DNA of 64,000 bases from Bog-473 sp963828505. GTDB taxonomy: Bacteria > Actinomycetota > Acidimicrobiia > Acidimicrobiales > RAAP-2. Below are positions 16,153-24,661 of the stretch, in pieces (positions within the stretch are counted from its first letter, which is position 1; each line of letters starts with the position of its first letter). A model generated the notes under the pieces. That model was not told where the DNA came from. It worked only from the letters and a program-made list of their open reading frames with translations, and ran no database searches. Where the stretch lies: the NCBI GenBank assembly GCA_963828505.1, contig CAWHFM010000009.1, forward strand, positions 186,001-250,000. The letters are read 5' to 3'. Position numbers and translations under genes: made by a program.

Positions 16153-16983
16153 TCACGGCTCGAGCGCGCTGACGGCGACGTTTCCGACGGCGACGAGTCG
16201 ACGGGCGGCGCCCACGTCGATCACGCGGGTCTCAATCAGCGCCCGCCGAGTGTCGACCGCCAGCACGGTGGGGACGGCGACGACCGGTCCGACCCGGCCC
16301 GGCGCCAGATAACGGACCATCTCAGCGGCCGGCTGGACGGGACGACCGAGGATCGCAGAACCGCTGAGCTCGCTGGCGACGTCGACCATGCACGCCGTCA
16401 CGCCGCCGTGGAGGATCCCCCAGGGATTGCGCAGCCAGTCCGCCATGTCCACCTCGACGCTCCCGTCCTCACCGAGACGGAGGCCGAGCTCACTGACGAG
16501 ATTCCCTCCGGGAGGCGAGCCTCCGTGGCTGTGGTCGAGGGGCTCCCCGAGGGGCTTCTCCAGGAGCGTCCGATCGAACTCGAAGGGGAACGGACGGCCC
16601 GTCGCCGTGCCGCCGCCGACGGAGCGACCGAGCCCGTCGTCGTGGAGCGAGAAGGCAGAGACCGTCGTGGTCTCGCCGGCACGGAGCACCTCGACCTCGA
16701 TGCGCAGGGGACCGGTCTTCACCGGTGTGGTCAGGTGGACGTCGAGGTCGGTGGTCACCACCCACCGGTCGCGGTCGAGCACGGCGGCACCCATGGCGAG
16801 TCCGGTGGCCAGGTCCACCGTGTAGGTGATAGCGCCGATGCGCAACGAACCGTGACTGTCGACCAGCGAGTCCGTCACGCCCAGCGTCGTCGAGACCGTC
16901 GAGTCCCCGGTCCTGACGGATACCGATCCGATGAGCCGGGCCAGGTCGCGATCGGGCGAGCCGCTTCTTCGCTCGCGAGGCAT
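16153..16983 (-). CDS. PaaI-like thioesterase, double hotdog fold
   Basis: A 276-residue protein with two hotdog halves. The N-terminal half has DSHGSLRIGAITYTVDLATG and VVTTDLDVHLTTPVKTGPLR. The C-terminal half has NPWGILHGGVTACMVDVASE, the active-site region of PaaI/4HBT thioesterases with an HGG motif, and RYLAPGRVGPVVAVPTVL. It probably hydrolyses acyl- or aryl-CoA esters. The start MPRERRSGSPDRD at 16983 is accepted because the first strand begins soon afterwards. It lies between the DUF885 gene and the secreted repeat protein, all on the minus strand. The precise acyl substrate is unknown. Confidence 0.85.
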   Translation of the reverse strand: MPRERRSGSPDRDLARLIGSVSVRTGDSTVSTTLGVTDSLVDSHGSLRIGAITYTVDLATGLAMGAAVLDRDRWVVTTDLDVHLTTPVKTGPLRIEVEVLRAGETTTVSAFSLHDDGLGRSVGGGTATGRPFPFEFDRTLLEKPLGEPLDHSHGGSPPGGNLVSELGLRLGEDGSVEVDMADWLRNPWGILHGGVTACMVDVASELSGSAILGRPVQPAAEMVRYLAPGRVGPVVAVPTVLAVDTRRALIETRVIDVGAARRLVAVGNVAVSALEP

Positions 16984-17085
16984 CGGCGGACTCTACTTCG
17001 GGTTCGAAACCTGCGATTCTTCGGGGGATATCGTCACGCGTGCCGCTCACGGACTTCCTCGCGCCTTCATGGGACCCGTCCGACG

Positions 17086-19287
17086 TCAGGGCCCTCGCTC
17101 GGCGAGCACCTGCGGCGTGCCGGAGTCGTCCGCCGTCGATCCGACCGCGCTGCACCGCGTCGTCGTGGCGCACGAGATCCCGGCGAACGACCCGCCGTCG
17201 GGAAGGGTCGGGGTCGTCTCGAGCGACCACGAGGTGCCGTCCCACGCTTCGGCGACTGGTTGACCGCCCGCGGACCCGGTTGCATGGCACACTGCCTCGG
17301 CGCGGCACGAGACGGCCGTGAGAGAACCACCACCACTGAGCGGCGCGATGGTCTGGAGAGACCACGACGACCCGTCCCAGTCCATGGCCAGCGGATTCCC
17401 CCCCGACTCACCCACGGCGGTGCACGCGTTCGGGGCGCTGCACGACACCGCGGCCAGCGTGCTCGCCGTCTGGCCGGTCGAGTCGGGTGTCGGCTCGATG
17501 CTCCACGTCGATCCGTTCCAGGTCGCGGCCAGAGTGAGATCGACCCCGTTGACACTCGCCCAGGAGCCGACCGCGGTGCAGGAGTTCGTCGACGGGCACG
17601 ACACCGAGGTGAAGGCGCTCACCTCCTCGCCGGGCGGGTTGGGGGACGGCACGACCGTCCACGACGACCCGTCCCAGCCCTCGACGAGGGTGAGTTCAAT
17701 GCCCGACGCGTCCTGGTAGGAGCCGACGGCCACGCACGATGTGTCGGAAGCGCACGACACCGCTGGGACGTCGATCTCGGTGTCACCACGCCCGGGGGAG
17801 TGAAGCCGCTCCAAGGTCCAGCCGGCCTCGTCCCACACCTCGGCGAACGACTTGAAGAAGGGGTTGTTGACGACGAACGAGCCCACGGCGACACACGCCG
17901 AGGACGACGGGCACGAGACCCCCTCCAAGGTCGTGTTCCGCGAACCCGCCGGGTCCGGCGTGGGCTCGACCGTCCAGGCCGACGCGCTGCGACGCTCGGC
18001 GAGAGATTCCTCGGTCCCACCGCTCCAGTAGGAGCCGACCGCCGTGCACGTGCTCGCCGCGCTGCACGAGACGTCGCCGAGGCTGCTCTGGGTGGTGCCG
18101 TCGAGCGACGCGACCGTCTCGGTGGTCCAGGCGGTGCCGTTCCAGCTCTCGGCGAGGGGACCCGCTCCAACGACGGTGCACTGGTCGGCTGACGGGCACG
18201 ACACGGCGTTCAAGGAACCGCGGCCAGAACCGGGCAGAATCTTCCAGGCCGTGCCGTTCCAGCTCTCGGCCAGGACATGGGACTGGAGCCCGGTTCGGTA
18301 GAACTCCCCGACGGCGAGGCACGATTTCGCGGAGGCGCACGACAGCGTGCCCAGGGCGGCCTGGGTGGCCCCCGCCGGCGTCGGCACCTGTTCGATGGTC
18401 CACGTCGCTCCGTTCCAGACCTCGGAGAGGGTGGCGAAGCCCTCAACCTTGTTGACGGTGTACCCCGCGGTTACGCAGTCTGAGGCCGAGGAACACGAGA
18501 CGTCGCTCAACGTGACGTTTTTCACTCCGGGAGGACGGGCGGGGCTCAGGAGTGACCACTGCGATCCGTCCCACCTCTCCGCCAGTGGGGCACCGGAGTT
18601 GGCGACGCCCACGGCGATGCAGTCGGATGCGCGAGGGCACGACACGCCGAAGAGCGAACCGAGGGCGGCCATTCCCGGCGCCGCTTCTATCGCCCAGCGC
18701 GTGCCGTTCCACCCCTCGACGAGCACCTTGGCCGTCCCGACGTCGTTCTCGTCGTAGCCCACCGCCTGGCAGGAGTTGGTCGATGCGCACGAAACAGTGA
18801 ACAGGTAGCTCGGGTCCACTCGGGGTCGTGCCGGCGCGGGCTGAAGGGTCCAGACCCCGTCCTCCCAGGACTCGGCGAACGGGAGGGTGTCTCCGCAACA
18901 CGTCTCCTCGTACCCGACGGCGGTGCACTCGGTGGGGGACGGGCACGACACTCCGGTGAGGTTGCTCAAGGTGGCGCCCGGCGGGTCGGGTGTCGCCTGC
19001 GCGGCCCACTGGGACCCGTTCCAGCGCTCGGCCACGGTCACGGCAGAGGTCGTCCCGGGCTGCGAGGCGCCCACCGTCGAGGTGCCGACCGTGGTGCATG
19101 CGTCGGGCGCAGAGCACGAGACGTCGTTCAGGGAGACGATCGGAGAACCCGCCGGGTTGGCCGCGTGTTGCACGACCCACCCCGGGGAGGCGGCGCCGGC
19201 GGTGTGCACCCATCCACTCAGGAGAAGAACCGCACCGAGGACGGCGACGGCTGCTGTCCATCCGGCCAGGCCCTGCAGTCTTGGCAC
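17086..19287 (-). CDS. Secreted 14-repeat protein, probable double seven-bladed beta-propeller
   Basis: A 733-residue exported protein. The GTG at 19287 is chosen because GGAGG lies eight bases upstream and a signal peptide follows (WTAAVAVLGAVLLLSGWVHT, cleavage after AGA). The rest is fourteen repeats of about 45-55 residues. Each has VSCxxxxxCxAVG (two cysteines five residues apart), then LAExWNGxxW and a Pro/Gly turn. Repeat fourteen stops just before the WNGxxW part. The N-terminal GWVVQHAANPAGSP can supply that missing strand, as in the closure of a circular propeller. I infer two seven-bladed propellers stapled by disulfides. Ligand is unknown. Confidence 0.88.
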   Translation of the reverse strand: MPRLQGLAGWTAAVAVLGAVLLLSGWVHTAGAASPGWVVQHAANPAGSPIVSLNDVSCSAPDACTTVGTSTVGASQPGTTSAVTVAERWNGSQWAAQATPDPPGATLSNLTGVSCPSPTECTAVGYEETCCGDTLPFAESWEDGVWTLQPAPARPRVDPSYLFTVSCASTNSCQAVGYDENDVGTAKVLVEGWNGTRWAIEAAPGMAALGSLFGVSCPRASDCIAVGVANSGAPLAERWDGSQWSLLSPARPPGVKNVTLSDVSCSSASDCVTAGYTVNKVEGFATLSEVWNGATWTIEQVPTPAGATQAALGTLSCASAKSCLAVGEFYRTGLQSHVLAESWNGTAWKILPGSGRGSLNAVSCPSADQCTVVGAGPLAESWNGTAWTTETVASLDGTTQSSLGDVSCSAASTCTAVGSYWSGGTEESLAERRSASAWTVEPTPDPAGSRNTTLEGVSCPSSSACVAVGSFVVNNPFFKSFAEVWDEAGWTLERLHSPGRGDTEIDVPAVSCASDTSCVAVGSYQDASGIELTLVEGWDGSSWTVVPSPNPPGEEVSAFTSVSCPSTNSCTAVGSWASVNGVDLTLAATWNGSTWSIEPTPDSTGQTASTLAAVSCSAPNACTAVGESGGNPLAMDWDGSSWSLQTIAPLSGGGSLTAVSCRAEAVCHATGSAGGQPVAEAWDGTSWSLETTPTLPDGGSFAGISCATTTRCSAVGSTADDSGTPQVLAERGP

Positions 19288-19386
19288 AGATCCGACCTCC
19301 ACCTCTCCCCGAGGGGTCCCCGCGGACCGCTCCATCATGCCCGATGAATCGGGTCTGGAGAAGAGTGGCGCGGTTGTATGCGGGCC

Positions 19387-19689
19387 TTACTGGACGGCGA
19401 TCATCGTCACGGTCGCGGTTGCCGGAAGCGTGTCGGTACCGCATTGGGTCTCGCAATTCACAGTCGCGGTCGGGGATCCGTAGAAGTCGCCCGCCGGGAT
19501 CGTCTGCCAGCTGATGTTCGCAAAGTCGACTCCCGCGTTGGTGCCTGTCCCGCCGAACGCTGGCGGCCCGACGTCATTTCCGGCGAAGTTCAGGTAGCAC
19601 TCGAACTCGTCCTGCAGGTTGTAGACCTCCTTCCCGATGGTCACCGACGCCTCCACGAGAGCCGACGTCGCTCCGGCCGGCAGCGTCAT
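19387..19689 (-). CDS. Small beta-rich protein lacking a visible signal peptide
   Basis: A 100-residue protein from ATG 19689: MTLPAGATSALVEASVTIGK, then FECYLNFAGNDVGPP and GDFYGSPTATVNCETQC, ending TATVTMIAV. The alternation of beta strands and paired cysteines resembles short secreted proteins. No signal peptide is encoded upstream in this frame, where the sequence reads ARASTTLATTT before the ATG. The gene lies between the LCP ligase and the 14-repeat protein. It may have lost its 5' part, or a base may be missing. Unrecognised family. Confidence 0.5.
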   Translation of the reverse strand: MTLPAGATSALVEASVTIGKEVYNLQDEFECYLNFAGNDVGPPAFGGTGTNAGVDFANISWQTIPAGDFYGSPTATVNCETQCGTDTLPATATVTMIAVQ

Positions 19690-19828
19690 GGTGGTGGTCG
19701 CCAACGTGGTGGAGGCGCGTGCAGCCGCCGGGCGGTGGAGAGGGAGCCGACCGCAACGGATAGGGGAGGGTGATCCGTGCGGACCTTTCAGTCGCGATCT
19801 CACGAGTCCGCCAGAGGTGGCGGACAGG

Positions 19829-21604
19829 TCACGTCGGATTGGGAGTCGGAGCTGCCGCCACCGCGCCGGGTGCGCAGGCTCGGGGGTCCCACGGCGCCAG
19901 CTTGGTCGTGGGGGGATTGGGCGCAGAGATCGCCCCGACCGCAGCGCCAGAGGCGGCGGGCACGGAAGTGGTCGTCGTCGTCGTCGTGCTCGGCGATGTC
20001 GAGGCTGTGCCCGTCGTGCCCGTCGCCGGCGCCGGCGCCGATGGAGCGTTGACCGCGAATTGCGAACCGGTGACCACGGTGACCTGTGCGCCGTCGACCA
20101 CCGCGGCAGGGTCGTACGCCATGACGGCGGCACCCGACAACGAGCGGACGACCGATTCCGCCGCGGCCTCGGTCGCGGCGTCACGCGAGCCGTAGTACAC
20201 GTAGGTCTCCGCGACGTCCCCGACGGGTGGCGTGTCACCGACACCGACGAGGTGGTACCCGAGTGCCGTCAGGGCGGTCGCGGTGTCGGTGGCCTGGTTG
20301 TAGACACCCGTGCCGTTGAGGACCGAGACGGACACCGACGCGGGCGGAGGGAGCGGGTTGCCTGTCATCGAATCGGTCGTCGGGCCGATCCCGAGGAGCT
20401 GCTCAATCGAGGCCAGGTCCTGGGCCTCGGCCGGGAACTCGACATCGCCGTAGTTGGAGCCTTCGTACACGAGCCCGCCGCCGCCCTCGGGGTCGGAGAC
20501 CACCTGGACGGGCAGGGTGAGCTGGGGTACCGAGTTGATGTCGACGGAGTGGAAGTCCAAGACGAGGTTCACCATGTCGCTGACGGGCCACGTCTGGTCG
20601 AAGGTCAGGTCGGCTTTGAGGGAGTTGATCAGGTTGAAGTCGGAGATTGGGTTGCCGAGCCCCTGTTTGCCCATGGTGCTGGCGAGCACGCGCAGGAACT
20701 CGTGGTCTCGCCGTATGCGTGCCAGGTCGCTCTCGTTTTCCTGCTGCCAGGAGTACGGGTCGTCGGGGTTCGACTGCGGCGTCTCATAGCGCAGGTGACG
20801 GGCCCGGACGACCTGGAGTGCCTGGGTGCCGTCGAGGTGCACGCATGCAGCTTTCGTCTGGTTGAGACCGGAGCTCACGGGCTGGTCGCCGTCGGCTCCA
20901 CCGCCGGTCGGTGCCCAGTCGAAGATGGCGTCGGGGAACGACATGTTGATGCCACCGAGCGCCTGGACGATGTTGGCGAACTGGTCGAAGTTGAGCGAGA
21001 CCGCGTGCTGGATGGGTATGCCGAGGTCCTCCTCGACCGCGGCCACGACTTGGGTCAGACCCTGGTAGAGGCCGGCGTCGATTTTGTACGCCCCGTTGTT
21101 GCGGGCGTTGGGCACGAAGAGATCTCGGGGAATGGAGAGCAGCGCCAGGCGATGGTGGGCCGGATCGGCGTGGAGGATCATCATCACGTCGCTGTTGACT
21201 CCGCTGACCCCCTGCGAACACAGCCCGTACGCCGGGTTCTGGACGGCCAGGGCGCAGCGGGAGGTCGAGCCGACCATCAGGATGTTCTCGGTGCCCAGCT
21301 CTTGTCCTGACTTGAAGGCTGAATGAAGGCCTCGAACGGTGACTCGATGCAGGTCGTGGGTCAGGTAGTAGACGTAGCCGGCCCCCGCGACCATCAGGAC
21401 CAGCAGCGCGGCCAGGCCGGCCAGGACCCATTTGCGCCAGCGCTGACGGCCACGAGCTCGGGCATGACGTCCTCCGGTGCTCCGTGACCTGCGGGCGCGC
21501 TCGATCTCAGCCCCGAGCTCGTCCAAGCCGTCGAGAGGGGTTTGTGGCCGAGAGCCAACTCCCTCGAGGGGATCCTGTTCTCCATCGTTCCCGCGAACTG
21601 TCAC
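19829..21604 (-). CDS. LytR-CpsA-Psr (LCP) family protein with LytR_C domain
   Basis: A 591-residue membrane-anchored enzyme. A basic cytoplasmic N-terminus precedes one span (WVLAGLAALLVLMVAGAGYV, about 60-79). The LCP domain has ENILMVGSTSR, GVNSDVMMILHADPAHHRLA, LLSIPRDLFVP and RARHLRYE with the arginines that bind polyprenyl phosphate. VSVSVLNGTGVYNQATDTAT and AETYVYYGSRDAA form a LytR_C domain (about 435-520), and a Thr/Pro-rich tail ends the protein. LCP enzymes attach polymers such as arabinogalactan or teichoic acids to peptidoglycan. The outer domain carries an extra cysteine pair (RCALAVQNPAYGLC). It sits among secreted proteins. Confidence 0.93.
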   Translation of the reverse strand: MTVRGNDGEQDPLEGVGSRPQTPLDGLDELGAEIERARRSRSTGGRHARARGRQRWRKWVLAGLAALLVLMVAGAGYVYYLTHDLHRVTVRGLHSAFKSGQELGTENILMVGSTSRCALAVQNPAYGLCSQGVSGVNSDVMMILHADPAHHRLALLSIPRDLFVPNARNNGAYKIDAGLYQGLTQVVAAVEEDLGIPIQHAVSLNFDQFANIVQALGGINMSFPDAIFDWAPTGGGADGDQPVSSGLNQTKAACVHLDGTQALQVVRARHLRYETPQSNPDDPYSWQQENESDLARIRRDHEFLRVLASTMGKQGLGNPISDFNLINSLKADLTFDQTWPVSDMVNLVLDFHSVDINSVPQLTLPVQVVSDPEGGGGLVYEGSNYGDVEFPAEAQDLASIEQLLGIGPTTDSMTGNPLPPPASVSVSVLNGTGVYNQATDTATALTALGYHLVGVGDTPPVGDVAETYVYYGSRDAATEAAAESVVRSLSGAAVMAYDPAAVVDGAQVTVVTGSQFAVNAPSAPAPATGTTGTASTSPSTTTTTTTSVPAASGAAVGAISAPNPPTTKLAPWDPRACAPGAVAAAPTPNPT

Positions 21605-21934
21605 TCTCTCACCTTGTGGTCATCGACCGGCGCCAGCGTCCCCGTGTCGACGCGCGAGGAGACACCAGTAACGACGCCCCGATACGGACAGGGTATTCGG
21701 ACGGGCGAGCCGTTCCGGGTCACGAGGCTCACCTGGACAAAGACGTCCGGATGGTCGCCTATCGGCCGCGCAACCTCCCAGCCGCTCCGTGAGCTGAACA
21801 GTCCGGTTGCACGACGTACCCGCTGTGGGTGCTGGAAGCGCCGTCTTCTGGGAGAGCTCACCAGCTCCGGGCTTACCTGCAGCGAGAAGCAGGAGAATCC
21901 GGGACCACGACGATGATCCCGGATGCTCGTGGGG

Positions 21935-22154
21935 TCAGTGCGTTGCGGTCCACGTAGCACCTCCGTCGGAGCCGCCTCCTGCGACCACGCGCGGTCCGCT
22001 GACCCGACCTGTGCTCCATGGGGTGATGGGCGGCAGCGGTAGCGGCAGTGGAGGCCGAGGTGACGAGCAGTCCAACGAAGATCAGGGGGCCGAGCTCGCT
22101 CACCACTTTCGAGGAGCGATGTCGGGCGACACGGGCCAACTTGCGCTCGACCAC
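21935..22154 (-). pseudogene. Small exported-protein gene visible only after a one-base correction
   Basis: From GTG 22154 the frame reads KVVSELGPLIFVGLLVTSAS then TAATAAA, a signal-like or membrane segment. It then turns into arginine-rich nonsense. Dropping one base in the GGG at 22028-22030 (plus strand) joins it to the next frame: ITPWSTGRVSGPRVVAGGGS, then DGGATWTATH and a stop at 21935. That gives about 72 residues. This is my reconstruction. It rests on the sensible reading on both sides of the switch and on similar single-base breaks elsewhere in the window. The rest of the 21605-22234 gap shows nothing convincing. Confidence 0.35.
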
Positions 22155-22234
22155 CTAGCGAAGGGGCGTGCTGTCGTCCGCAAGCCGACGCCGAAACGCC
22201 CGTCGATGTCTCCGCGAGACCTTCGGCCTTCGGC

Positions 22235-22615
22235 TCACATTCCTCGACAGGTGACGTCCAGCGTCACGACCCGACGGCTTCCGATTGAGATCGGCCCGGC
22301 GGCGCAGGCTCCCTGCGTCCCGTTTGAGACGAATCTGGGCGAGTGGCCCACAACGGTATAGAAACCAGGAGGAACCGGTATGTCGTAGCGGCCGCTGCCC
22401 GGCACAACTGCTGAATATGTCTGGCCCCCGCGGTTGGTCGCCGTGACTCGACCGGGGATGGCACCCCCGTTGGACGGCTTGATCACCCCGACGGACATCC
22501 GAAACGTGCCCCGGATCGTCCCTTCTGGTGGCGGAAGCGCGCTCGAACACGCGCTCAACAGTAAGCCCGCTGCCGCCACGAGCAGCGCCGACGCTGGAAG
22601 CACCCTGGTCCCCAT
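22235..22615 (-). CDS. Lipoprotein with one beta-sandwich domain
   Basis: A 126-residue lipoprotein. ALLVAAAGLLLSACSS is a type II signal with lipobox LSAC, the cysteine at about residue 22. The mature part looks like a transthyretin/carboxypeptidase-regulatory-like sandwich: IRGTFRMSVGVIKPSNGGAI, GRVTATNRGGQTYSAVVPGS, GRYDIPVPPGFYTVVGHSPR. Two further cysteines (GACAAGP, DVTC) may pair. It is divergent from nothing nearby; the 7-repeat secreted protein lies 88 bases away on the same strand. It probably acts at the outer face of the membrane. Confidence 0.82.
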   Translation of the reverse strand: MGTRVLPASALLVAAAGLLLSACSSALPPPEGTIRGTFRMSVGVIKPSNGGAIPGRVTATNRGGQTYSAVVPGSGRYDIPVPPGFYTVVGHSPRFVSNGTQGACAAGPISIGSRRVVTLDVTCRGM

Positions 22616-22703
22616 CTCACTGCATTTGACTCATCGCTCGGGCAATTGGTTCGTGAGCCCATGGAGCGGGCAAGCCTGACGGCAGGTCCAGCCCTGGAGA
22701 ACT

Positions 22704-23870
22704 TCAGTTGACTTCGGCCAGGGTTTCTGAGGACCCGCCCAGGTTGAAGGACCCCACGGCCCAACACTTGCCACCCTGGGCGCAGGCGACCGCGTAGAAA
22801 TCGCTGAACTCGGAGCCGTTCGGGGTAGCCGTCTGCACGATCTTCCAGCTGGTGCCGTTCCACCGCTCCGCCAGCGTGGAGCTACCGGCCTCGAAGCCGA
22901 CCGCCCAGCACTTCTTGAGCGACACGCAGACCACGCTGTCTCCTCCGAGACCGCTGGCACCGTACGCGAAGCCCGAGGTTCCGGCCGCGGTGGCGGGTGT
23001 AGCTGCTATCGACCACCGTCGCCCGTTCCATTGCTCGGCGAGCGTCGCGGAAGCGCCCTGGCCGGTCGCCCAGCAGTCGGACGTCGAGACACATGAGACC
23101 CCGTTGAGGACATTGTCGGTTGACGCGGTGTTGTGTGTCTTCACGATCGACCAGCTCGTGCCGTTCCAGTGTTCGGCGAGGGTCTGTCCGAAGTTCGCCG
23201 TGTCGCCGACCGCCCAGCAGTCGTTGCTGTTGATGCAGGTCGTCGCGTTCAAGAAGTTGTACTGATCGTCGGGGAGCGACGGTGTCGGTACGACCGTCCA
23301 GTCCGTGCCGTTCCAATGTTCGGCCAAGGTCTGAGTGGCCGGAGGATCCTGACTCGTGAAGTAGGAGCCGACCGTCCAGCAGTCGGCGCTGCTCGTGCAG
23401 GTCACACCGAACAGACTGGCGCTGCTGCCCGGAGCCGACGGCGTGGCGACGGTGGTCCAACTCTGCCCGTTCCATTGCTCGGCCAGCGCGACGGTGTCCC
23501 CCCCGGATGAAGATGTGCGACCGACAGCCCAGCAGTCCGAGGCGTCGATGCAATCGACTGCCTCGAGCGCGGTGGTGGAAGTCGGCGCGGCAGCGGCTGC
23601 CAGCGTCCAAGTGGTGCCGTCCCAGTGCTCAATGAGAGCGGCCGTCGGGTATGCGGTACCAACCGCCCAGCAGTCGGAGCTGCTGACACAGCTGACCGCG
23701 TTGAGGCCGTCGGATGCGGTGCTGTTCGGGGTAGCGGTGATCGAAAAATGAGAAGCAGCAGATCCAACGGAAAGGCCGGCAGCCGACCCCCCCAGGAACA
23801 GAGCGGTGAGCCCCCAAGCGCCGACCAAGGCGAAGAGGGTGGGACGTCCGGGCCACCGATAGAACCGCAT
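22704..23870 (-). CDS. Secreted 7-repeat protein, probable seven-bladed beta-propeller
   Basis: A 388-residue paralog of the 14-repeat protein. A signal peptide (LFALVGAWGLTALFLGGSAA) is followed by seven repeats with SCVSSSDCWAVG-type entries (cysteines five apart) and LAEHWNGTSW-type strands. The last repeat ends at SETLAEVN, again missing its WNGxxW strand. The N-terminal HFSITATPNSTAS can complete it. Seven repeats plus complementary ends point to a single closed propeller. The two paralogs flank the LCP and lipoprotein genes. Trp after the second cysteine is constant here but not in the larger paralog. Confidence 0.87.
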   Translation of the reverse strand: MRFYRWPGRPTLFALVGAWGLTALFLGGSAAGLSVGSAASHFSITATPNSTASDGLNAVSCVSSSDCWAVGTAYPTAALIEHWDGTTWTLAAAAAPTSTTALEAVDCIDASDCWAVGRTSSSGGDTVALAEQWNGQSWTTVATPSAPGSSASLFGVTCTSSADCWTVGSYFTSQDPPATQTLAEHWNGTDWTVVPTPSLPDDQYNFLNATTCINSNDCWAVGDTANFGQTLAEHWNGTSWSIVKTHNTASTDNVLNGVSCVSTSDCWATGQGASATLAEQWNGRRWSIAATPATAAGTSGFAYGASGLGGDSVVCVSLKKCWAVGFEAGSSTLAERWNGTSWKIVQTATPNGSEFSDFYAVACAQGGKCWAVGSFNLGGSSETLAEVN

Positions 23871-24257
23871 CGCAATGGGACCCCTCCCCTTGGAACAGGC
23901 GAACGTGGAGGACGCTCGCCTGCGTCATGATAATCGGTCGACCAGCTCGGTAGGAGGCCGGTCCGATCCGGTCGCTCTTCGAAGTGGTCGAGCGTGTTGC
24001 GTGCCTCGTGATCCGCCGACGCCGTTCCCATGATCCTTGATTGACGCGCTGAGCGGAGCCATGACGGCTGCCGGCTGCACGCCTTCACTCAAGGGATCCG
24101 CAGTTATCGCCTGCTACAGAATCCTCCGGATGCCGCCTTGAAGACGCTCGGTCTTTGACGCTCTCTGATCGAGCCAGCATCCGGTCCGTCGGTCACTTCG
24201 TCGTGAGAGGTGGCGGTCAGTGCTGCGGTGACATCGACCGCGCCCTCATCGGTCACG
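23871..24257. other. Intergenic stretch with no supported gene
   Basis: About 390 bases. Short frames on both strands overlap and lack domain motifs. On the minus strand, beyond the zinc-ribbon stop, the +1 frame reads DVTDEGAVDVTAALTATSHD and remains open to 24104. This could be a frameshifted extension of the zinc-ribbon protein, but it is too low in complexity to claim. Confidence 0.4.
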
Positions 24258-24527
24258 TCACGAGAGAGCCTCCGTACCGGCCTGGCCGCCTTCGGAAGGA
24301 GGGTCCGCTCGGTACTCGGTGAAATGGCCAGAACCGCACTGAGGGCAATGGCCGAGAGCCTCCCTGACCTCGGTGTCTTCTTCCGCCGCGCTGGAAACCT
24401 GCTCTCCGATCGTGTGAGCCGCTGACTGAAGGTGGGGAGTGAGCTCAATACCCTCGCCGAGACGCCCGTACCATGCTCCACTCCGAGGCATCGCCCACGA
24501 GTATCCGCACTCGGAGCATCGACGCAT
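24258..24527 (-). CDS. Small zinc-ribbon protein
   Basis: An 89-residue protein with two CxxC knuckles: MRRCSECGYSWAMPR at the start and ALGHCPQCGSGHFTEYRADP near the end. A helical spacer (SAAHTIGEQVSSAAEEDTEV) lies between them. The four cysteines should bind one zinc. The ATG at 24527 places the first CxxC at residues 4-7, as in many such proteins. An in-frame ATG at 24587 would add twenty residues without motif. It is divergent from the enoyl-CoA hydratase gene. Function is unknown; small zinc ribbons often act in nucleic-acid or protein binding. Confidence 0.65.
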   Translation of the reverse strand: MRRCSECGYSWAMPRSGAWYGRLGEGIELTPHLQSAAHTIGEQVSSAAEEDTEVREALGHCPQCGSGHFTEYRADPPSEGGQAGTEALS

Positions 24528-24661
24528 TCGGGACCCACGATGTCGACGCCACCAGCCTGTCCGATTCACAGATACGAGCGTATCCATGCGCTTGGACGTG
24601 GATCACGAGCTGGCTGGCCAGACATCGTAAAGGTCGAAGCTTTTCGGCAGACGATGTGCCT

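Noticed and set aside
16135..18192. A 685-codon open frame on the plus strand opposite the thioesterase and the 14-repeat protein
   Set aside because: It is Arg/Gly/Pro-rich, has no domain motifs and lies antisense to well-supported genes. It is a by-product of high GC.
17086..23870. The repeat proteins as leucine-rich or choline-binding repeats
   Set aside because: The WNGxxW and paired-cysteine pattern, the repeat length of 45-55 and the counts of 7 and 14 do not fit those families; a propeller fits better.
24210..24425. A 71-codon plus-strand frame opposite the zinc ribbon
   Set aside because: It overlaps the zinc-ribbon gene, whose two CxxC motifs make it the better call.
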